A stretch of DNA of 64,000 nt from Ascarosepion bandense (Eukaryota; Mollusca; Cephalopoda; Sepiida; Sepiidae), in contig JBBBDQ010001274.1 in assembly GCA_037127315.1 (NCBI GenBank), positions 606,001 to 670,000 of the forward strand. The letters are read 5' to 3'. Below are positions 1-10,940 of the stretch, in pieces; the stretch's first letter is position 1; the number at the start of each line of letters is the position of its first letter. The notes below the pieces were generated by a model that was given only the letters and a program-made list of their open reading frames with translations, ran no database searches and had not been told where the DNA came from. Position numbers and translations under genes: made by a program.

Positions 1-130
1 ACTTACTCTACAGATCTATAAAATGTCATTAGCTGAGTGATTCCTTGAAACATCAACTAATGTAACATACTCGAGCCTTGAGCAAATGAAAGCTCAGTAA
101 TAGCATAACAATGGCTAGCTGTTGGTTTTC

Positions 131-865
131 AAGTATATCTATCTATCAGGGGTCTCACCAATCCCTGTTTAAGACGCCTGTTCAGGCAGGTGTGAGTAGA
201 ATTTTCTATTTACATCTGAGACACCGAGTAAATGATGAATATTTTTCCAAATGTACTTGTCTACTCAGGTGATTAACTAATCCCTGTTTAAGACGTCTGT
301 TCAGGCACATTTGAGTAGAAGTTTCTATTTACATTTGTGACACTGACTAAATGAGGAGGATTTGGCAAAGTGTACCTGTCTAGTAGGGTGAATAGCTAAA
401 CTCTTTTTAAGACGCCTGTTCAGGTACATTTGGGTAGAATTTTTTCTTTACATTTGCGAAACTAAGTAAATGACACAGATTTAACCAAGTGTACCTGTCT
501 ACCAGTGTGTATAGCGAATTCCTGTTTAAGACACCTGGTCAGACACATTTAAGTAGAATTTTCTCTTTACATTTGGGCCACTGAGTAAATTAAGAAGGTT
601 TTTCCAAGTCTAGATATCTACTAGGGTGCATAGCTATCCCTCTTTAAGATAACTGTTTAGACACATGTGAGCAAAATTTTGTCTATATATTTGCGAAATT
701 GATTAAATGAAGATTACTTTTCTAAGTTTATCTGTCTACCAGAGAGTCTAGCTAATTCCTGTTTAAGACGTCTGTTCATACACATTTTGATATAATTTTT
801 TATTTACATTCAGGGCACTGAGTAAATGAAGAGGTTTTTCATGTGTACCTGTCTATAAGTGTGAC
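131..865. repeat. Satellite array, ~119-bp monomer, about six copies
   Basis: A repeated block contains 'ccctgtttaagacg', then 'ctgttcaggcacat', 'tttctatttacatt' and 'gagtaaatga'. The aagacg-type core recurs at 171, 290, 409, 528, 646 and 765, giving spacings of 118-119 bp. Monomers differ by many substitutions, so the array is old or poorly homogenised. The end fades into unrelated sequence near 865. A lone related monomer lies at 27177-27242. No coding potential is seen. Confidence 0.9.
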
Positions 866-877
866 GAAGTAGATTCA

Positions 878-1002
878 TAACTTTTCCAAGGATATCTGCG
901 TGAATATAACGAACTCAAATGGAATTGGAACTCGGCTCGACCGATTAACAATTCTGAGTTACACAAACCACACATCCAAGTTTGCAGCACCTGTATTCCT
1001 AA
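878..1002 (-). repeat. SINE-A fragment (5' part)
   Basis: Read on the minus strand, this is the tRNA-like head and start of the body of the commonest SINE in the window (SINE-A). The plus-strand text 'ggaattggaactcgg' corresponds to the box B region seen in better copies such as 20530-20822. The 3' half is missing. The box A region is degenerate, so it is probably inactive. Confidence 0.55.
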
Positions 1003-1263
1003 CCGGTCACTGATCTAACTACTGAGCAAGCTCGACTTTGCTTAATTTCGTAGCAGTTGTTTCAACGTGAAGTGACGTATTTACAGTGGTTAGACAAGAT
1101 CATGAAAACACCTAGTATCATGATAGCATAATTTGGAAAATTTGATTAAACCGTAAAAAGCTTGTCAATGTTTATGTTTGTTTATTTAATATTAGTAGTA
1201 CTTGCTTTTTTATTTTTTTACTAAAATTGTTGTTTTTATGCAGAGATTATTTAAACAAGTTTA

Positions 1264-1640
1264 TCAAAATTAACAGTCAGGAATATTTAAGAGTTTTAAG
1301 AGACCAGCTTCATCATATGGTTTAGGAACTATTTATGGAAGGTAATGCCATCCTTCAAGGTGATAATGCTCACATTCATACTGCTAAATTTGTATGTGAA
1401 TGGGACGAGGAATATTCTAGTGAAGAAGTAGAACAGATTTCAACATAACTGAACATTTGTGGTTCATTTTAGAAAACATGAGGAATCGATATCCTCCCCA
1501 TCATCATTGAAAGAATTGTAAGAGTTGCTCTCACACAGAACTGCTGCCAAAGGTTGTCCTTCCCCATATTGAAATAAATTTTCTTGAAATTTCAAGATGT
1601 TACCATTATTTTGTGCACCCCCTGTATATGTAGCAGAATG
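1264..1640 (+). pseudogene. Tc1/mariner-type transposase relic, C-terminal part
   Basis: The plus-strand translation at 1300-1440 includes 'QGDNAHIHTAKF' followed by a W-acidic stretch. This matches the second catalytic aspartate region of Tc1-like DDE transposases (usual form QDNAPxHTA). Downstream, with frameshifts, come a 'RNRYPP'-like block and a 'SLKEL'-like block typical of the family's C-terminus. The likely catalytic Asp codon is 1362-1364. Upstream DNA-binding and first-Asp regions are not visible. Stops and frame changes make it non-functional. The opposite-strand ORF here is a shadow. Confidence 0.7.
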
Positions 1641-2640
1641 ATGGGAATCATAAGTGGGGAAATGTAACTTACTCTTCATTGCTAGACAAAAGCTAACGTT
1701 TACATGAGTCTCTTCCCTTGTGTTCAATGACTTTTAACCTTTTCGTTATTTGTAGAATCGGCCATCTGCAGGTTGGAAAGGGTGTATTAAATAAAAACGA
1801 TTCTTAAAAGGTAAGATGTCTAAGCAATTGATTTTTTAATTCGTCTTAGCTGAAAAAATCGTAAGAAGCAGATGAAAGCTTCAATACACGGCATAATAGG
1901 TATCCACGCATCCATCCTAGACATCCGGGTGACGCAAAAAAGACGAATGCGCCAACAAGATAGCAAGTGTCGGATGAAGGCGATTATGATAAAAAACATT
2001 CGAATCTATCAAACGAATAATAATAATAATAATAATAATAATAGACAAAGATCGAAAGAAGAAAATCGGGAAATAAAAAAAATGGGAACAAAATTGGAGA
2101 AATAAAGAAGAGTTATTATCCTATGTAAGCTATCGGCCTTGCTCGATACCCGCACGGTAAATTCTCCAATCTTCTGTCCAAGTCGATCTTGTCACGAGAT
2201 CTCGTTGCGAGATAAAAATTTTTAGATATTTGCCGGAGGATCGACTTTTAGATTTAGTATTGTATGCAGAATTTTTATTTGGTTCTTAAAACTTTTGTTT
2301 TTCATTTTATTTTAATGCTTTAATACTTTGTGACGTTTTTGGAACTTTATTTTTTTACTCCATCTGTACAAAATCGACATTGTTACAACTATATGTTTTC
2401 TCTTTCCTGATGCATCACCATTTTTTTTTTCGTTTGGTGTTTATGAGAGGCGCCACTCGAAAAACGAGATTTGATTTGGGATCACCAAAAGACTGGCAGA
2501 CGAAAGGACGCATCTAATATTTTTCAGTGTCTTCATAATTTTTTCTTCCTTAGCCTTCTTTCTCTTTTTACATTTATTCCTTTAAAAAATATAAAGTTAC
2601 TATCTTCGCTTTTAAAAGAATAGAAAAATAAAATTTAAAT
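1641..2640. other. Unassigned AT-rich stretch with an (AAT)n tract
   Basis: An (AAT)n microsatellite sits at about 2016-2043. A slightly GC-richer patch lies at 2110-2230 and another at 2440-2510. No domain-bearing ORF or recognisable repeat end was found. The short plus ORF across the AAT tract gives poly-Asn and looks like an artefact. Confidence 0.6.
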
Positions 2641-3012
2641 ACAAGTTCATTCTTTCGTTTATTCCAGAATATAATCCTTAGAAGAAGCTAAGAAAAAAAA
2701 AACGTGAAGAAAAGCCCGAATATAAAGGGCAGTAGGTCTAAGGTTCGAATTTCTGAAGAGACATCTGAATTTCTTTTTAACTATTTCATTGCAAGAAAGA
2801 GGGCAATGCCATAAATTACTGTAGGGGAAGGACAATAAAATAACATGTTTTATGAAGACAAAAGATGAAGATTGATATTTCAATTATCTTTTTTAAGAAC
2901 ATAGGTAGCAAGGGGAGCAAGAAAGTTCAACTGGCAAAGAGTGCGGGAAAAGAAAATATTAGAATAGAACTTACGGTTACAACTAGCTATTTCAACAGTA
3001 AATCTTTTGGAT

Positions 3013-3276
3013 TAGTCAGTCAGTCAGTTAAGCGCCATATGTGGTACACGCTTGGGCGATCATGTCTCGAAAGAGATATGACTGAATGGGCAGAAGATTA
3101 TGCCGCAGTAGGTTGCTATTACTTTCTGCGGTAGACTGGTTACCAGCCAAGGCTATAGAAACCAATCTGTACTATTATTTAACCCATAACTGGAGGGTAG
3201 TGACGGGTTAATACCTTTCCAAAGTGTATTTGCGCGTAAGTGAATGCAAGAAATTCAACTGGAATTCGAACTCCAG
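3013..3276 (-). repeat. SINE-A copy, tRNA head partly lost
   Basis: Minus-oriented copy. The 3' tail is the short tandem 'gtcagtcagtcagtta' at 3015-3030. The conserved body follows on the plus strand: 'cgatcatgtctcgaaagaga', 'ggttgctattactttctgcg', 'taacccataactgg'. The copy reaches the B-box region 'ggaattcgaactcc' at about 3261-3274 and then stops matching, so box A is absent. The 89-residue plus ORF over it is not a gene. Confidence 0.8.
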
Positions 3277-3289
3277 ATTACTAGTATGC

Positions 3290-3855
3290 ATGAAGTAGAG
3301 GTACCAGAGGAAGACTTCGTTAGAACAACTGCCATGATAATATTTATAGTAAAAACAGAAGAGAGCCTCGTTAGGATAGCGAGAAAGTTACTGAATTCGA
3401 GATGCCAGGTGAGGAACCTTAATATAACAGATTTTATCGAGAATCTCAATATATATAGTAGAAACACTAACCCTATATGGCAGCATTATTCAATACACAG
3501 ACAGATGGTAGATTTATAAATGTTCACGTTATCTTAGAATATCACGACACAGTGAACCAATTTTTTTTCTAACAAAATTTAATGCCATCACTCCATTCTA
3601 TATCAGTGGAAAACATGAGCCCAAGAAATTGCAAAGATGTGCTCTCCTGAAAGTGAGCATCAGCCATACTGATTAAAGGCGAACATGTTTCTCTTTGATG
3701 ACTAAAATGTAGCCGTTTTGTTTTGGAGACGTTAGAATCCACAAGTTATTCCTTGCTCCAGTAACAACTGATTAGGGGTCATTTTGGAGCTGCCAGTTTT
3801 ATTTTGTCTGACCTATTGGACATACTATTAGACGTAAGAATCTTCATGAATTAAG
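3290..3855. other. Unassigned interval
   Basis: Mostly unique-looking sequence with no domain, RNA or terminal repeat that I can support. A (TA)n tract follows at 3856-3880. Confidence 0.5.
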
Positions 3856-3884
3856 ATATATATATATATATATATATATAACTG

Positions 3885-4160
3885 CTATTCATTTTATCAC
3901 ACACAAAAACGTTTCCGATTAATACACTTTACTTACAAAGATTTTCTCAAACACATATTTAAAATAAAATGTTCATCGTTTCAATACACATAACATAAAT
4001 TATTAAACACACATACATATAAATAGACAAGCATACACTTACAAAATTTTCCGCATACATCGATTTAAGAATAATCGTCTATTGCTTTATTACACGTGAC
4101 ATATATCAGATCAATAAGAATCAACCCCAAACACTATTCCAATATACTGTCACTTCGTAA
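3885..4160 (+). repeat. Dispersed repeat G, copy 1
   Basis: The stretch shares ordered blocks with 52775-53100. These include 'tattgctttattacacgtga', a run of 'acacatac'-type words and 'tttaaaataaa'. The 3' part ('ttattacacgtgacatat') is the best conserved. It is AT-rich and non-coding, with no terminal inverted repeat seen. Its class is unknown. Confidence 0.5.
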
Positions 4161-4384
4161 AAAAACGTTCAATTTTTTTAAATATTTTTCATCTTGAACG
4201 AGATTTCTGAAGATTCTTTTATAGAAGCTAAATATGTTGGATTCATACACGTTTCCTACTTTATATATATATATATATATGTAAGGCCGGTGCGTAGTAT
4301 CCACAAACCACTTGCTCATGCAAGCCAGATATTGGGAGCTACATGTAGTATGAGCCTCGGTATCTTACCAATATTTTTTTAAAC

Positions 4385-4530
4385 TTACATTTATATATGT
4401 TAGAAATTAAACTAAGCAGAACTTACTATTAATGGATGACAAATTTTCGTGAATTTGGACGTCATTCTGGGAACTTTTTTTCCATCCAAGTCCGTAAAAA
4501 TTATCGAACAGTGAGGAAAAAATGCATATT
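4385..4530 (+). repeat. Dispersed repeat E, copy 1 (partial)
   Basis: 'tatatgttagaaattaaact', then 'tttcgtgaatttggacgtc' and 'attctggga', align with copies at 23845-24200 and 43640-43935. Only the left part of the family is present here. It is non-coding and of unknown class. Confidence 0.55.
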
Positions 4531-4968
4531 TATTCTTAGTATATATGTATCTATTTAAGTTATACCCACCGTAATACTCATCGTATTTTGTCAAAGGTCT
4601 ACAAACGTGACTCATTTTGTCGCTGGCCCGGCCTGCACTTAACGCACATATTCGACCACATTCAACACACGTAAAATCATGCATTCCATGATATTTGCCA
4701 CTTTGCTAGATATTTGACAATTTCTAACTCATGTTGCATGTTCTTGGAAAATCTGTGTGCTTTCCTCTATTGTCCGACTTCACTTATTTCAAACACAAGC
4801 AGTAGTTTTCTGTGCAGGATCTTCTATATGGCAGGCTGCAAGGGTTTCTTTTCAGTATATCTTGAAGCAGTTCCTTAGCTTTTGCTGGAGTCGAATGGCA
4901 TAGAACACTTGCTTTGATATTGAGTTGTCAAGGTGAAGAAACACATGTAGGCTATATATATATATGCG

Positions 4969-5150
4969 ATGGTAAGTCAAAATTATACCAATTTTAGGAT
5001 AGTACATTTTTAGGTTTGTCACACTGCCTTCTGCACTAGCGTGTTTATATTTCGTAATATTGTGGTCACATGATCGAAGTTTGAGATTGATCGCGCCAAT
5101 TTCCTTGCTGCTGTTAAAGTGTGAATGTGGCTGCTCTGCTAGTAGTGATA
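4969..5150 (+). mobile_element. MITE/foldback relative, one end only
   Basis: The start 'atggtaagtcaaaattat' matches the terminal repeat of the element at 46577-46829. The interior blocks 'gtcacactgcc', 'ggtcacatgatcgaagttt', 'ttccttgctgctgtta' and 'tctgctag' match the reverse complement of that element in order. The opposite terminal repeat is missing or too diverged. This second copy shows the element is a dispersed family rather than a chance hairpin. Confidence 0.65.
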
Positions 5151-5399
5151 GCCAAAATGCGCGTGTGCGAGTATGTGTGTATGAATGGCTACATCAATGT
5201 TTTCCCGTACTTACAAGCATACAATAAAAAGGCCTTGAATAGATGTGTATAAAATTATGCATTTATCAAAGTATATGCAAATTATAAAAACTAAACACTA
5301 GTTTCGTTGGACCACCTACTGGTAGCAAACCGCCTGCATACGCAGGAAACGTGTTCAGCAGATATACAAAGATAGAAAGGGGTGTAAGTGGAGAATATA

Positions 5400-6236
5400 T
5401 CTTTTTACTGGATCTATTCAATTTGTACAGTGAGATTATTCAGTGAGCCTTAGAAATCATGAAAGAATTCGTCATTGGCGGCCACAATCTGAACAATTTA
5501 AAATACGCAGATGATGAAGTGCTGATAGCATACACGGAAAGAAAATTACAAAACTTCCTATAGGAGGTTGCTAAATATAGCGAAAAGAAGGGACTACAAA
5601 TAAACTACAAGAAAACAGAACGCATAATTATAAATAAGAAGAGGAGCGCAAAAGGCCAGCTACAGGTGGGAGATACTTAAATCAAGCAGGCAGAGAAAAT
5701 TAAATACCTGGAAAGTGCTCAACAGAAGCACGACACTGAAATCCGAAGTCGAATTGGCATGTCCAAGAATGTATTCCAGAAGCTGAGTAGCGTATTGAGA
5801 GACAGGAATATAAGAGAGTAATGGATTGCTATGTGATGTCTGTTCTTCAATATATCAGTGCACACTAGACAATTTCATCAAAGATGAAAATGCAACTTGA
5901 AGAGAAATTACAGAAGGATGTTGAGGATACCATGTGACCAACGTTGAGGTTTTGAAGAGGATGTAATCGAAAAGAAAATTGATACTTAACATCAAGAAAG
6001 AACAGCTGGGACATATAATGAGGAAGGAGGGCTTGAAGAATCTGATGTTCACAGGTCAAATAGATGGAAAGAGAGATGAGGAAAGCAACGCGTAACATAC
6101 TTGATGGGCTTGGGTAATTTGGTGGCAGAGCGGTGTTCGAGTAGGATAGCAAGAGAAGAGCTACTAGGGATTGGGAGATGTGGAAGGCCATAATAACCTA
6201 CGTTCTGAAGGGACACGGCATATAGAAGAAGAGTTT
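5400..6236 (+). pseudogene. RTE-clade LINE, RT palm to C-terminus, 5'-truncated and frameshifted
   Basis: The translation gives 'FNLYSEII', then 'IGGHNLNNLKYADDEVLIAY', which contains the RT catalytic YADD at about 5504-5515. It continues with a thumb-like 'KKGLQINYKKTE' block and the RTE C-terminal signature 'HIMRKEGLKN', 'TGQIDGKRDE'. Several in-frame stops and frameshifts are present, so it is dead. The element ends with 'catatagaagaagagtt', the GAA-type tail shared with 31133-31456 and, in reverse, 31926-32398. The N-terminal endonuclease and early RT are absent, as expected for a truncated retrocopy. Confidence 0.85.
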
Positions 6237-6644
6237 AAAATGTAACAACATCAACCACAACTGATATAGATAAAACGAAGAAACAAACAAATAAAAGGAC
6301 TCTCATTCTATTAAATCTAGACATTGGAGTTGATAAGATATCTAATTTAATTTGATATCTGGTCAGAACATATTCTCCAAGATCCCAATATATTTTCCTC
6401 ACATATAGATTTATCTATTTCACTCTAACCTGAGAATCACAAAGAAAGTAGTCGAATAATGTAAATTTCCTTATCTTAGAAATATAGACAAAATGTCGTT
6501 AATGAATTTTCGACTTTCTCTCATACACTATTTTTGCCTCATTGGATAATATGTTAGAAAGCTAACCCGGCAAAGTCAATTCAATACTATCTCTTGTCGT
6601 TTTGGCCTTTTCTCTCAAAAAACTTTTGTCTTATTTTTAAATAT
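6237..6644. other. Unassigned AT-rich interval
   Basis: No repeat boundary, RNA or coding domain recognised. Confidence 0.5.
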
Positions 6645-7080
6645 CAAACTAGTGCTGGGTATGACGAAAACGTACAGCTGGCAGCAAGTCTTCTGATTGA
6701 GAGATTGAATGTTTTGGGGAGTGTTGAACCACCTCTTAACTGTTGTCTCCAGGTCCACTCGGACCCCTTGTGGTAAGACCTGTTAGGGTCTTACCACTAT
6801 GGGCAAATAGTGTATCCCAAACAAAAATCACCATAAAATATTTTTATATTAAAATGAAAAAAAAAATGAATGTTTATAGAAAGATGACAATCAATGCAAC
6901 ACTAAAAATATATTTTATATTGAAATTACCAACAATAAATTTTATAATCTACGAAATATTAAGTATAAAATGGTAGACAAAATATTTGTACCTGAAAGAA
7001 TAAAATTAAGTACTAAATATTTAGATTTCGCCATTAAATAACCTGTAGAGATACTGATGTGCCGCTAAACAAAATCATTT
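6645..7080 (+). repeat. Dispersed repeat F, copy 1
   Basis: The head 'gctgggtatgacgaaaacgt', then 'agcaagtcttctgattg', 'aaccacctcttaactgttgt', and the tail 'gatactgatgtgccgctaaa' match in order at 41395-41860 and 51112-51575. The middle is A-rich. All three copies have the same orientation and similar extent (about 430-465 bp), so this is a discrete mobile family. No coding capacity, tRNA head or TIR is seen. Confidence 0.7.
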
Positions 7081-7237
7081 AACTAATAAATCTAAAACAA
7101 CTTTTTTTAGATAAAATAATATCCGAGAACATAATTCAGAACCAAGAAGAATCCATTCTGCATCTCACATTTTATGTTTCTACTTACGCCCATGTTTTCT
7201 TTTTTTTTTTTTTTGTTGCTGTTCGCCCAATCACGAT

Positions 7238-7499
7238 CACGAACCTTGTCCCCTCTTAGGGTTTAAGGGGCACAACACGTACTGTAGCCATGGCTGCATT
7301 TGTGTTTCATGAGCAAGAGTGTTAGGCTGTGCCCAAACTTCTCCCGGCTGGTTTGAATTCAGAGTTTTCCTTCTTCTCGACTGGTTTCCAACAAAAGCTA
7401 TAGGGCACAATATTCCCTTCTATTTACGCATAGTCGTGGGGTGGGGTGGGGAGACATGAATTCATACCTTCTCCATGGATATTAGCACGCAAGTGAATG
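7238..7499 (-). repeat. SINE-A2 copy
   Basis: Minus-oriented. The 3' part 'ttaaggggcacaacacgta' pairs with the tail of the plus copy at 29776-30015 ('acgtgttgtgccccttaaa'). The body shows the SINE-A-like words 'tggtttccaacaaaagctat' and 'catgaattcataccttctcc'. A G-rich 'gtggggtggggtgggg' interruption lies near 7436-7452. It ends just before a 5S-like sequence. Confidence 0.65.
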
Positions 7500-7618
7500 A
7501 CATATTGCCACATTACGTTGAAACGCCTGTTCCTATATGATCACCGAAGTTAAGCAACGCCGAGCCCGGTTAGTACACTGATGTCTGTATACTTGGGAAT
7601 ACCACATGCTGTAAGCTT
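7500..7618 (+). pseudogene. 5S rRNA-like sequence (pseudogene or 5S-derived SINE head)
   Basis: The stretch follows metazoan 5S rRNA nearly end to end. 'cattacgttgaa' corresponds to the start region, 'gatcaccgaagttaagcaac' is an intact core with the box A segment, then come 'gagcccggttagtac' and 'tgggaatacc', and it ends 'tgctgtaagctt'. The box C region (about 7580-7600) and the 5' strand of the terminal stem are heavily substituted, so a working 5S rRNA is unlikely. It abuts a tRNA-like segment at 7619 with no spacer. Confidence 0.85.
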
Positions 7619-7740
7619 GGATGTACGGTTGGTATAATGGATAATGGCCATGACTTGTTCATCGGAGAACCGAGTTCCAACTCTGGTTGTGTTAGTTCTA
7701 TTTACTCATGCACAAATATCATCGAAAATTATATAAATCC
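7619..7740 (+). repeat. tRNA-like SINE head directly 3' of the 5S-like sequence
   Basis: 'ggttggtataatggataatg' resembles a tRNA D-arm/box A, and 'gagttccaactctg' 40-odd bases later resembles a T-arm/box B. A SINE-body-like text follows ('tactcatgcacaaatatc'). The D-arm words recall arginine-type tRNAs, but the identity is uncertain. The acceptor stem is not intact, so it is not a tRNA gene. Confidence 0.6.
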
Positions 7741-7872
7741 ACTTTTTCTCAAACCAGCTATGGATTAATTCGCTGGAATGTTATCAGCAAACCATTATTA
7801 TATACCCACCTATCCAAATTCTTACAATCTAAAAAGATCTTCTGACTTTAATTAACTTTCAAAGTTTGATAA

Positions 7873-7985
7873 ATTGTAGAAAACGAATCAGTCAAAAAGC
7901 GTCAATGAATGTAATGAACTCGAACTCAGAGTTCCGCATTCGCAAAGCAAGGTGCTATCCATTGAGCAACACCCATAAGCACATC
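7873..7985 (-). repeat. tRNA-like SINE head
   Basis: On the minus strand, 'tgctcaatggatagcacc' fits box A and 'gagttcgagttc' fits box B at tRNA-like spacing. The body is short and fades near 7873. It faces the 7619 head in opposite orientation. Confidence 0.5.
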
Positions 7986-7999
7986 GTGCAGTTTTGTAA

Positions 8000-8314
8000 A
8001 CAACCTTGCCCTTGTGCCGCACATTCCACTGTTAAATCCTACCAAAAAAGGAAGAGTTATTTCAATAGATACTGCCAACTTTCAGTTTATTTCATTTTTA
8101 TTTCTTTACTGCGATGCAAAATTTAATGCTGTAATCTTATTGGTCCTGTCTACTTCTTTCTCATAATTCACCGTCATATTTTTCTGATTCAATCCTATCA
8201 ATTGTTTTTTTTTTATAAATATTTATTGGAGAAATATATTTATTGCTATCGCGTTTGTCATCCTTGTTGAGTTATTGTCGTGTTAGTTTCTTTTTTGGTT
8301 TCATATGAAATAAA

Positions 8315-8318
<4 letters not shown>
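8000..8318. other. Unassigned interval
   Basis: T-rich on the plus strand; no supported feature. It leads into a (TA)n tract. Confidence 0.45.

Positions 8319-8358
<40 letters not shown>
8319..8358. repeat. (TA)n microsatellite
   Basis: Uninterrupted TA dinucleotides, about 20 units. Confidence 0.95.
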
Positions 8359-8361
<3 letters not shown>

Positions 8362-8494
8362 CAAGAAACACTTTTCTAGTTTCATATTACATGCAAGGAT
8401 ACGTCTGTAGTGAAGATATGAAAGAAGAGAAGTTTACTGGAAGAGTATTAATAGGTATTGAATATTACAGTAGGGTGTATGGTGTAGGGTGTAG

Positions 8495-10210
8495 CTGATG
8501 ATGCAAAAACAAAGCAAGAAAGTTTGTAGTAAAAACAAGAATGACCAAACTAAAAGATAAAAAGAAAAAACACTTGAAAGCAAAAAGCAGAGAAGCGAAA
8601 GAAAGAAAGAGAGAGAGAAAGAAAGAAAGAAGTCAAAGGAAAGAAAGAAAGTAGAAATAATAAGTTTGAAAAAGTGGAATATAAAAAATAAAATCGACAA
8701 ACAATAGACAAATAAGTTAATGTAAACAGAAGAAAAAGTAGAAATTGACAATAAAGAAATAAAATTTTTTTTGAAAGAAAGAAAAAAGAAAGAAGGAAAA
8801 AATAAAGAAAGTATTTAAAATGCTAAGAAAAGAAATATTCAAAGAAAAAGAAAAAATCAACGAAGAACATATGTATAAATAAATGTAAAGCAAAGAAAAG
8901 GGTTTATAATTTAAACAAGAACGAATATTTCATTTTGAAAAAAAAAAAGAAAATAAGAAGGGAAGAAAGAAAGAAAGAAAGAAAGAAAAAGAAAGAAAAA
9001 AGACCAAAAAAATGAAAAAAAAAGAATGTAAAAAAAAATGTAATTTTGTAAAAATAAAGAAAAAACAACAGAAAGAAAAGTTAGAAAAAAAACTAAACAA
9101 TAAAATAAATAGAATGTGAATAAATAGATTTAACCAATGAAATAAATTAATTAAAATAAAATATATTTTTAATAAATAGAATTAAACCATAAAAGAATAA
9201 CATTTTAATAAATAGAAATACTTGAATTTAAAATATGTTCTATCATTATTGGACACCCTGTAGAAAGAAAGAAAAAAGTTTAAATAAAAATGAGGAATGG
9301 ATTTAAAGAAAAAAACCCTTCCGTAACGAAAGAATGAAACATTAAAGAAGAAAAGGAAAACGGAAAATTAGAAAAAATGGTAAAAACGATGAAAAATTTA
9401 CAAATAAATCAAACAATAGCAAATCTTTTAAATGAAGGCAGAAAAAAAGAAGGCCAAGGATAAAATATGAAGAAGGGAAGAGAAAGAAGACAATATGAAA
9501 AAAAGAAAAAATGAAAGATAAAGTAGAGGAAATAGAAGAAACAATACGAAAAGAGAAAAAAATCAAACTTACGAAAATTAAGAGAATAAAAATACATGGA
9601 AAAGCAAAAAATGAAGAAGAAAGAAAAAAGAAGGAAGATATTGGGAAAATAGGATGACGGTATAATCAGAAAAAAAGAGGAAGAAAAAATATAAAACAGG
9701 AAGAAGACGAAAAGAACAAAATATAAAGAAGGAAGTAGAAAAAGCCAAACTCTAAAGAAGACATAAAATATAAAGAAGAAAAAAGGAAATATAAATGACA
9801 AAAAAATGATAAATAAGGAACTATAACAACAAAGAAGAAGAAGAATATATAAGGAAAGAAAAACAAAAAAGAGGTCGATGGAACTACGAGGAAGAAAGAA
9901 GAAAAGAAAAAATGAAATATAAAGAAGAAAAAAGGAAATATAAAAGAGAAAAATGATAAACAAGGAACTATAACAAAGAAGAACAACAATATATAAGGAA
10001 AGAAAAAGAAAAAAGAGGTTGGTGGAACTATAACGAAGGAAGAAGAAAAGAAAGAATGAAATATCAAGAAGAAAAAGGAAATAAAAAGAAACCAAAGAAA
10101 AACGCATGAATGAGAAAAAAGAAAAGAAAAAGTGAAAAAATAAAGAGGAAAGAAGACGAAAAAAAAGGAAACGGAAAAAAGGAAGGGAAAATAAATCTCG
10201 ACTAAAATAG
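8495..10210 (+). repeat. Long polypurine (GAAA-type) tract
   Basis: For about 1.7 kb the plus strand is overwhelmingly A and G, made of interspersed gaaa, gaaag, aagaag and aggaaa words. Embedded clean (GAAA)n runs occur near 8600-8640 and 8960-9000. A ~147-bp internal tandem repeat recurs from 9763, 9912 and 10056. The minus-strand ORFs of 277 and 189 codons are Phe/Ser/Leu-rich translations of this tract with no domain, and I do not regard them as genes. Confidence 0.9.
9763..10090 (+). repeat. ~147-bp tandem repeat inside the polypurine tract
   Basis: The words 'taaagaagaaaaaaggaaat', 'aaggaactataac' and 'atatataaggaaagaaaaa' recur in the same order. 'taaagaagaa' is at 9771 and 9920, with 'tcaagaagaa' at 10064. 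That is a little over two units. Confidence 0.75.
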
Positions 10211-10940
10211 AAAATGTATTTCTCCCTAGCGCCATATGTCAATATTAATTTTTAAAAATTCTAATATTTTTGGACACGAAACTTACATAGGTCAGCTTAG
10301 TAAATACGACAAAACTCTTTAAAAAGTTATCATATTTATTAAGGGGGTGGTGTTGAAGTACAGGTAAAGTCAGTGGATATTTATAATAAAAGATAAAATT
10401 TATCTAATCAGTCTCAAATACAGTCAGAAAAGTACCTCTCCTGGTTGGTATTTCAGCCAAGGTTATAACGAAAAATAAAAGCAGGAATTCCATTATTTCT
10501 GCCTGAATTTTTAGGTTTAGAATTTATGATTTACATTATGTACATTCAGGCTATTGTCCATATGTTTCCAAGGTCTGGCGAAAATTCCTATGTATGCTTT
10601 TTTCTCATTTCTATGTTCACTAGGGAAAATGGTTATTTACAGTGCCACGCAAAACTTTGCAATACATTGTAATTATATTTCTTTAGGTATTCCTAATACA
10701 GTTAGAATAATGAAACATTTATTGCTAATCATTCAATGACAACAGTGATTGAGTATATTCTTAAGTCCAACAGCTTTCACGTCTCACTACTAATTCAGTT
10801 CTCAACCAAATTTAGAACCGTTTACAGGATTACATAGGTCACCTCGTTAGCTACATTTTGAAAAAATGTCTGAATTTTGGTTCAGCAGAAAAAAAGTTAC
10901 ATCAATATATGTGAAGTCCAAAAAATGAGACTAAGTACAT
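10211..10940. other. Unassigned AT-rich interval
   Basis: No recognised element. A degenerate duplicated block follows: the T-rich stretch around 10942-11005 resembles 11103-11190, both with 'tttctttttaatatttt'-like text and 'gcg(g/a)t..tca' words. Confidence 0.4.

Noticed and set aside
131..865. CRISPR-like array
   Set aside because: Repeats are continuous 119-bp monomers without unique spacers, and the genome is eukaryotic.
7500..7618. Functional 5S rRNA gene
   Set aside because: The box C region and terminal stem are too substituted, and it is a single copy rather than a tandem unit.
9409..10242. 277-codon minus ORF, Phe-rich and membrane-like
   Set aside because: It is the translation of a polypurine tract. 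The overlapping frames look equally hydrophobic and no domain is present.
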